Both the position numbers and the translations under genes were made by a program. Below are positions 58,201 through 64,000 of a DNA stretch of 64,000 nucleotides, piece after piece. Within the stretch, counting starts at the first letter, position 1. Each line of letters starts with the position of its first letter. The notes beneath the pieces were generated by a model. The model searched no databases. It was not told where the DNA came from and saw only the letters and a list, made by a program, of their open reading frames with translations. This DNA comes from Gentiana macrophylla (lineage: Eukaryota; Streptophyta; Magnoliopsida; Gentianales; Gentianaceae): the NCBI GenBank assembly GCA_026214975.1, contig CM047807.1, forward strand, positions 69,729,824-69,793,823, in the 5' to 3' direction.

Positions 58201-59970
58201 AGTCCAAAACTTCTATTGAATTTCAATCCAGATTAATGTACCTTGTACCATTCAGTTTTAACTCTCTTTCAGGCCATTTAGAGCCATGAACCGCTAGATA
58301 TGCCTTTTGATTTTCCATCCTCTGTTTGGCGTTTCTATTCCAATTTTGTTACACCGGTTGAAAGTCTATTTTATTTTAACCTTGAGCATTTATTCTTTGG
58401 CAGTGTATTATTCCTCTCGAGTAGTGAAACCTTGAACCTTTGATTTGAATCGTCAATGATCGTTTAAAATTCCTTTGAAGGCTTGAATTAATTTTTTGAA
58501 ATCAAACCGTATTCGACAATTCTTATGTGTCTTTTCCTCTTCACTTAAAAAAATAAAAATTCTTGTTTGCTGCTTACTTATTCAAACTTTTGATATTCCC
58601 TTACAATTCCTTGAGGGAATTTCTATTTCTATTAAATCCTAAAATAACCTCTCTTTGACTATTGCAAACTTGGACACTTCTTGACAAGTGTTTATTTTAT
58701 TCTGAGACCTTTTGGTGTACTCGTTTTGTCTCCATGGCTCCTTCATGTTGAGATTCTTTCTCCCTTTTGATTTCTATCTTTTTAGTCCTTCCGGTGCTCG
58801 ACCTTGCACTTTTACCTTGATTTGCTGTATGATGTTACCTTTAACGCCTCCACTTTCTCAAGGCTTATATGAAAGCTTATTACCATCATTTCAAGTTACC
58901 TCAAGTCTTTTGCACTCACCGTATCTTTGTAATTCCTCTCTCAAAAAAAAAAAAATCATCCGCAAGGTGTCCATTTGTTTTCCTTTTTGTGGCTATCCCT
59001 TGTATTATGATACAATGTCTCATTCTTCAGTTTGGAACCACCTTCAACTTTTCCCCAACACGAAATCATCTTGTTTTTCTTGTAACCCAAGCAACCTTTC
59101 TTATTTCAAGTGCATTGTATCATTCCTTGGCTTACCTGGTTGACATGCCACCCTGGTACCCAACTTGTCACTTTTCAATTTTATTTATTCTCCAAGCTAA
59201 CTCATTTTGGCATAAGAATTGGATCAGACCGTCAGAGAGAAAGTAGGACAATGCATGTTCCCCACCCATAGGGAGTCTTAGAAGTCCTTCAGCTGGGATC
59301 CTTGCAGTTCTTCATCAAGCTTGTGGTGCCATGATGGAAGTTAGGATCGAAAGATGTCAAGTGTGCCAGTAGTGTGGTTTCGGCTGGAAGGATTCAGGTT
59401 TCCGGGTATAGGGCAGCAGGAGCAAGCAAAGAGTGTTGAAACGATGATTTCAAGATTCAAGGCAGTTGATGAGTTCGTGAAGAAACAAGACAAATACCCA
59501 TTTGTCTCCGGTTACAAGTGAGTGGCTGGAGCCTAACCAGCCATTGGTCATGAGTTAGATGAAGATAGCAACCGTCGGCAAAGGAATCAGCTTTGGGTTC
59601 CGAATGCGGAAGATTGGGAAGGACAATGAAGAAAGAAAACCTCGAGATGACAACTGCAGTTCATCTCGGAACGACCAAGGTGTACAAGAGTTGGAACAGT
59701 ACTGCTGATGATCTTTCTTTAAGATAGAGATAGAAGAACACGAGTTTCTGGGATGAAGTGGAGCGGCAGCAGAATACGAGACCATGTTGATACATCAAGA
59801 CGATGTGAAGACTGAAGCGGATCGTCGTGACCTTAAGTTGGCTTAAAACAAGCAAAAGAGTTGGGAAGATGGAAGAAAAAGAAGATTGTAAGAGTTAGAA
59901 GACGAAACGCTTTGCAAGTCCAGAGTTCAAGTACACCCAGTTACATTCGAGTTTCGATGACGAAACTCCT
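55205..59970 (+). other. Non-coding interior of the LARD-like element
   Basis: T-rich sequence without recognisable protein domains. A diverged direct repeat of about 440 bp occurs at 55597-56033 and 56978-57440. Open frames such as 56490-57023 and 58712-59143 are hydrophobic products of T-rich sequence. The last 700 bp (59250-59970) are purine-rich and less AT-biased, resembling the degraded end of a gag-pol region. Confidence 0.65.
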
Positions 59971-59986
59971 CTTAAGGGGGATGGAA

Positions 59987-61842
59987 TGTAACATCCCGAC
60001 TTTTCAGAAAGGATAAAATAGTCATTGGGTGTATTTACTACGACCGATTTATTATTTATCCTATTTATTTAATTAAAAATGATTTAGTTATTTAATTAAG
60101 GAATTTACTTAAATTGCTATAAAAAGAAATAATCCCCAAAATCAATGATTTTATTCCATACGCAAATTCTGAAAATAAAAGGGGAGGAAAGGCGATGAAG
60201 CAACGCAGGAGATGCCAGAAAAAGGCAGAACGTAAACTTCAACCGTGTGACCAATCCATTCATTTGTTCAAGATGCCGCACGAGAGAAAAGTGATCAGAG
60301 CGAGGAGACGGAACTTTGGAAAATAACATCTCTTAATTTTGTAAGTTTTCAATTTAGCCCTAGTTTTTGGTAACCGTTGAGTTGGATCTTCAGAAATTCG
60401 TATCTTTCAATCTGTAGCTCTGTTTTTCAGTCATGAGTAGTCGAAATGATAGTCTTGGAGTGTAGATCAATCTAAAAATAGTTTCGCTGCAGCTTAATCC
60501 AGTAATCTGCAGTTTTCATCACTTTTCGCGGTTTTACGCAAAGAAATAGGATTTTTGGGTTTTCGTTGATCAAATAGGTTTTGGGGTTGAGGATCAACAG
60601 CTTGTTGCGATGAGGTTGACGTTTTGCTGGAATTTAAGGTAAGAGGCTCTTCCTAATGAGTAATTATAGTTTTATAATGATAGGTTGAGTTTTAGTGAGT
60701 TTTGGTGTTGTTTAGTGATAGAATTCATGCTAAGTTGTGATTAATGAGATGTGATATATTTTGGTATATTTGTGTTGAGTTTTAAATTTCTATTTTTTGA
60801 TTCAATAACATTAATTAAATATGAACAAGCTTCCATTGAACTTCGATTCGCTTAGTTAAAACACCGAATGTACTCTTAAAGGAGTTGAAGTTCGGATCCG
60901 TCGGAAGCGGCATGAAAGTGGCTTGTGCTTTGATGAACTAGAGTTCATCAATGTCTCAGATAATTGATAGGATGTGATGTCTAGTTGTCTAAGTGAGGAG
61001 TAGAGTTGTTAAGGTGAGATTTCATCTTGGAAACACTTAGGTGGCTAGTTAATTCACCATAATAATTACATAAGTGTAGTAAAAGCTAAAATGTCATATA
61101 TTCTCTATTAGGCACTGATTCATATCGGCGATGTGATACGTTCAGTAAAAGCGAACAATGCTGCTGGCCTATAAACGGCTAAATGGCAGTGGAGGAAATT
61201 CGCCGAACGTATATGCATACCGGGGAGATCCCGGGACTATCGGTGCTACTCACCGTAGTTGGCAAGTACATCTCGTGGTGGAATTTTCACCATGCATTGT
61301 GTCCTTGAGTGATGATGTAACCAAGATAAGCTAAGCTATAAACGTTTAGCCATGACAGGTCGATGGGCATGGATTGAACCCTAGATTGAGTCGGTCTCAT
61401 AAAGATAATTAATAATGATAATAATAACCTTTCGTTGTATAACTTAGTTATTTATTGGCTTCTCACTTTTACTAAGTACTTTGTACTTACCTCCTATGCA
61501 TTTTCTCTTGTATGCATTGTGGGCTGAGAAGACGAACAGGTTGACCAAGTGTAGATGATGACTTTTGAAGACATTGAAGTCTTGACGAAACTTCTAGTTT
61601 ATTTTCTTTGTAAAGGTTGTACTAGTCCCACAGATTTTTTTCTTAGACTTGTTGTAACGTATGGTTGTATCTATTCTTAGTAGCATTTATGTTTTTACCC
61701 GAGTCCTTTTAGCTTCCGTTTGCTTTTTTATTTGATACTGACGACGTAGAGGCTGCGTGATAATAATAGATTTATTTAATGCTATACGCGACCGAACGCT
61801 TCGTTCCGGATAAGGGCTCAGATCCGGGAGTTGGGCGTTACA
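59987..61842 (+). repeat. 3' LTR of the non-coding element
   Basis: 1856 bp, TGTAACATCCC to GGGCGTTACA, followed by CAATC. Confidence 0.92.
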
Positions 61843-61950
61843 CAATCTGTCCCAACACCCTCCTCAAGTGTGAGCAATCTGTCTCAACACTTGCATAATT
61901 TTTTTTTTTATAAATAATGTTCCAACCAGGGTTCGATCTCGTGACCTCTG

Positions 61951-61962
61951 GCTCCGATACCA
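61951..61962 (-). other. Primer-binding site of the TRIM
   Basis: The minus strand reads TGGTATCGGAGC, directly inside the 5' LTR: the initiator-Met site with CAG read as CGG. Confidence 0.85.
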
Positions 61963-62068
61963 AGTTAGAATCAAGCGCTATCACAGTTTAAAACCAATTG
62001 GTGCCAAGAATTGCACGGCGCTTACTTTATTTCTTATACATTAAGAGTGAGGGCAATCTGTCCCAACA
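61963..62068 (-). repeat. TRIM 5' LTR
   Basis: 106 bp, matching 53121-53222 with scattered differences. Confidence 0.85.
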
Positions 62069-63613
62069 ATTAATAATATATTCAATTAAAATAGTTTGAT
62101 AAAAAAAAAACACACTTTGGCTTTTATAGAAAATAAAGTTAACTCACCCGTGATATTAATTAATATTTTGTAATATACCCATCCGTGTCCATTAAATTAA
62201 CTCTCCATCTACGAGTCACATAACCCAATTCTTCCCAGCCATTGTTGACAACACCGATCATCATATTTTTTTTCTGCTACGTGCTTAATCAACCCATTTT
62301 AAATTCCGATGTATTCCTCAGTTGCTTCCCAAAGCTAGACAATAATCAAATTTTCCAAAGTCGCTTCATTTACTTGATTCCCTTGAAATAATCAACTTCT
62401 CTTTTCTTCTACCGTTTCACTAAGTTTAGAGGGTTACTGCTACAAACTAAATAAATAACCAGTTTCTTCAAAAGGAAAAAGATAGGACATGTATTGGTGG
62501 AGTATTGAGATAAATATTAAAAGTAAAATGTATATAGGTAAGGAAAGAGGAAATGACCAAAGGCTTTTAACTTCTAGACAGATGTGCACACGTATCAAAG
62601 GGAAATGGGAAAATGGAACGCCGTGCAAAGCACAGCGTGTCCATACTATACGTTGTTACTTATTGAGAGATATTAAATTTGAAGCCATACACTGATCAGA
62701 TGCTTAAATTTGAGGAAAATGTAATACACATGAGGAGAGAAGGGAGTAAAAAACATTAAACAAACATGAAAATTCGTTAACAAACTAAACACCTAAGCAT
62801 AATAATTTGAAATATGAATTGACAAAACTTGGACTAATACAACAATTCGCAGTAGATCAATGAAACTAATTTTCTATAATCATTGTGCATTTAGCAAGTA
62901 ACGTTAATTCAAAGGTAAAACCAGTGGGTCACACCTTTTAGGGTGGCAAGATCAAAACACGTTCATAGAAGAATAATTTAAGTGCGTATGAAATGAATAT
63001 CCGACACATCTTCGACATCTCCGACATCGTATGGATACTTTTCGACACTCATTGAACAATTTTTTTCAATTTCTACTTAAATCTATTTTAACCGAAAAAA
63101 TGAAGCTATATTCGACATTATTTGCAACATGTGTTCTACCAAAACACGACACACGACACGCTCGATACACCCCGACGCCATATCCAACAGCTTGTCGGTT
63201 GATGAAATGAATATTAATTAAAATTTTAATTAAAATCTAACACCTTTGTCAACACTCCACGACACAAAATTGACAACTTTCGACACTCTTGAACCATTGA
63301 CCAAAAAAAAAAAAACACACACAATATATATAAGTAAAAAAAACGAAGACGCAAAAATAATCAATACGTAGCACCCCAAAAACGATGCCCCTAAAAATCC
63401 GCATAGACACACAATGTAAAATATATATACGCAAAAAGGAAAAGAACACACACACAAACAAACTATAGTATATTGAAATATCACGTGGTCGATCTCGTAT
63501 TAGGATAAGACCAAAAAAAAAAAGAGATCTAGATGTAAAGCAAAATAATATGTAATTAAAATGGAATCGGATACATCTTAAGCACAACACACATAATAAG
63601 ATTAAATTAAGGC
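62069..63613. other. AT-rich intergenic DNA
   Basis: No gene is seen. Around 63000-63300 GACAC/CGACA words recur (CGACACATC, CGACATC, CGACACGC, CGACACTC). A-runs are at 63301-63312 and 63512-63521. The frames here (63230-63623 minus) are low-complexity. Confidence 0.55.
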
Positions 63614-63762
63614 TGTTGAGCACTCTCTCGAAGACGTTATTTAATTACGACTTATTTATTTATTTTCGATTCAATTATTTGTAAACACTATATATATCCC
63701 TTGTACCCCAATGATTATTGTGCGCAAAACATTAATACAATTACAATTATCGAAGTGTTTTA
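63614..63762 (+). repeat. Copia-5 5' LTR (short, about 149 bp)
   Basis: It starts TGTTGAGCACTC, contains CTATATATATCCC as a promoter TATA region and ends just before the primer-binding site. The end is inferred from the primer-binding site, as no CA is visible there. Confidence 0.7.
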
Positions 63763-63773
63763 TGGTATCGAGC
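63763..63773 (+). other. Primer-binding site of Copia-5
   Basis: TGGTATCGAGC, the initiator-Met site with CAG reduced to CG. Confidence 0.85.
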
Positions 63774-63834
63774 ACCTATCGATCCCGCAACCCTACTAAA
63801 CCTTCATCAAAGCCGCTTGATTTTCATCATCATC

Positions 63835-64000
63835 ATGGCTCCCTCTGATGTAACCAACGAAGGATCCAGTGAATCCACACTCATCTCCACTCTCCCAAAA
63901 CTCAATCAGGCAAGCCACATTAACATCATGAAGTTGACAAAAGACACATATCCATTATGGCACGCACAAATTGTGCCATATCTCAAAGGGCAACGCGTCT
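63835..64000 (+). CDS. Copia-5 gag, N-terminal 55 codons, cut by the window end
   Basis: The ATG at 63835 follows a CATCATC run 62 bp after the primer-binding site. The frame is open to the end of the window. The residues NIMKLTKDTYPLWHAQIVPY and LKGQRV fit the gag N-terminus of short-LTR Copia elements of the Ale/Retrofit type. No frameshift is seen so far. Confidence 0.85.
   Translation, partial: MAPSDVTNEGSSESTLISTLPKLNQASHINIMKLTKDTYPLWHAQIVPYLKGQRV

Larger units (their letters stand above)
53250..61842 (+). mobile_element. Non-coding 8.6-kb LTR retrotransposon (LARD-like, chromovirus-type ends)
   Basis: It has a 5' LTR (53250-55192), an initiator-Met-type primer-binding site (55194-55204), a 4.8-kb interior, the purine tract CTTAAGGGGGATGGAA (59971-59986), a 3' LTR (59987-61842) and a perfect CAATC duplication. 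The interior end has the CGAGTTTCGATGACGAAACTCC segment typical of chromoviruses. No gag, protease, RT or integrase motif is readable in any frame, so it would depend on proteins of a related element. Confidence 0.88.
53121..62068 (-). mobile_element. TRIM (about 350 bp) split by an 8.6-kb LTR element
   Basis: On the minus strand: 5' LTR 62068-61963 (106 bp), primer-binding site 61962-61951, a short interior, purine tract 53234-53223 (TAGGGGGCGGGG) and 3' LTR 53222-53121 (102 bp). Both LTRs start TGTTGGGACAGATTGC and carry the same GAAATAAAGTA(A/G) segment. Flanks ATCAA (53116-53120) and ATTAA (62069-62073) look like a decayed duplication. Without the insertion the element is about 350 bp with 140 bp of interior, typical of terminal-repeat retrotransposons in miniature, which have no coding region. 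Confidence 0.85.

Noticed and set aside
58712..59246. Overlapping frames of 143 and 125 codons
   Set aside because: Two frames of the same T-rich stretch are both open and hydrophobic, with no motif and no leader.

Overview
This is nuclear DNA from a flowering plant, most likely a eudicot; I cannot name the genus. The window holds one host gene and otherwise consists of nested retrotransposons. The lineages present (Tat, Athila, chromovirus and Copia LTR elements, a TRIM, an L1-type fragment), the plant LTR promoters and a plant-specific ankyrin/CCCH zinc-finger gene support this. I see no bacterial-type operons, rRNA or tRNA genes, or CRISPR arrays.

Layout. 1-30788: a minus-strand Tat-lineage Ty3/Gypsy element (Tat-1). 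Its 5' LTR is at 30111-30788 and its 3' LTR lies outside the window. Three later insertions with target-site duplications split it: a 12-kb Copia/Sirevirus-like element (Copia-1, 1651-13690), a solo Athila-type LTR (14698-16132) and an older Copia element on the minus strand (Copia-2, 18516-27763). Tat-1 itself sits in the gag of another Copia element (Copia-3, 30789 to about 33113). 33270-35100: an L1-like fragment, a CGGTTCGG-rich palindromic repeat and small repeats. 35952-39352: the host gene, minus strand, with ankyrin repeats, a tandem CCCH zinc finger and a long 5' leader. 39865-42078: a chromovirus remnant. 42081-48664: Athila-type pieces (three LTRs, a gag, a protease ORF). 48665-51617: the 3' part of a second copy of the Copia-2 family. 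51618-53115: a Tat integrase fragment and an LTR-like stretch. 53121-62068: a 350-bp TRIM split by an 8.6-kb non-coding LTR element (53250-61842). 63614-64000: the 5' LTR and first codons of gag of a short-LTR Copia element.

Two points affect how the window should be read. First, many frame breaks and LTR-LTR differences in the transposons fall on CAG/CTG trinucleotides, often turned into CG or CGG, including inside primer-binding sites that should match initiator tRNA-Met. This looks like sequencing error at CHG-methylated cytosines more than biological decay. The host gene instead carries about seven one-base deletions and no nonsense codons, so it is probably functional in reality. Second, Copia-1 has 3.9 kb beyond its polymerase, with a TATA box, two ACACGTGG motifs and a large third coding region that may have its own promoter.
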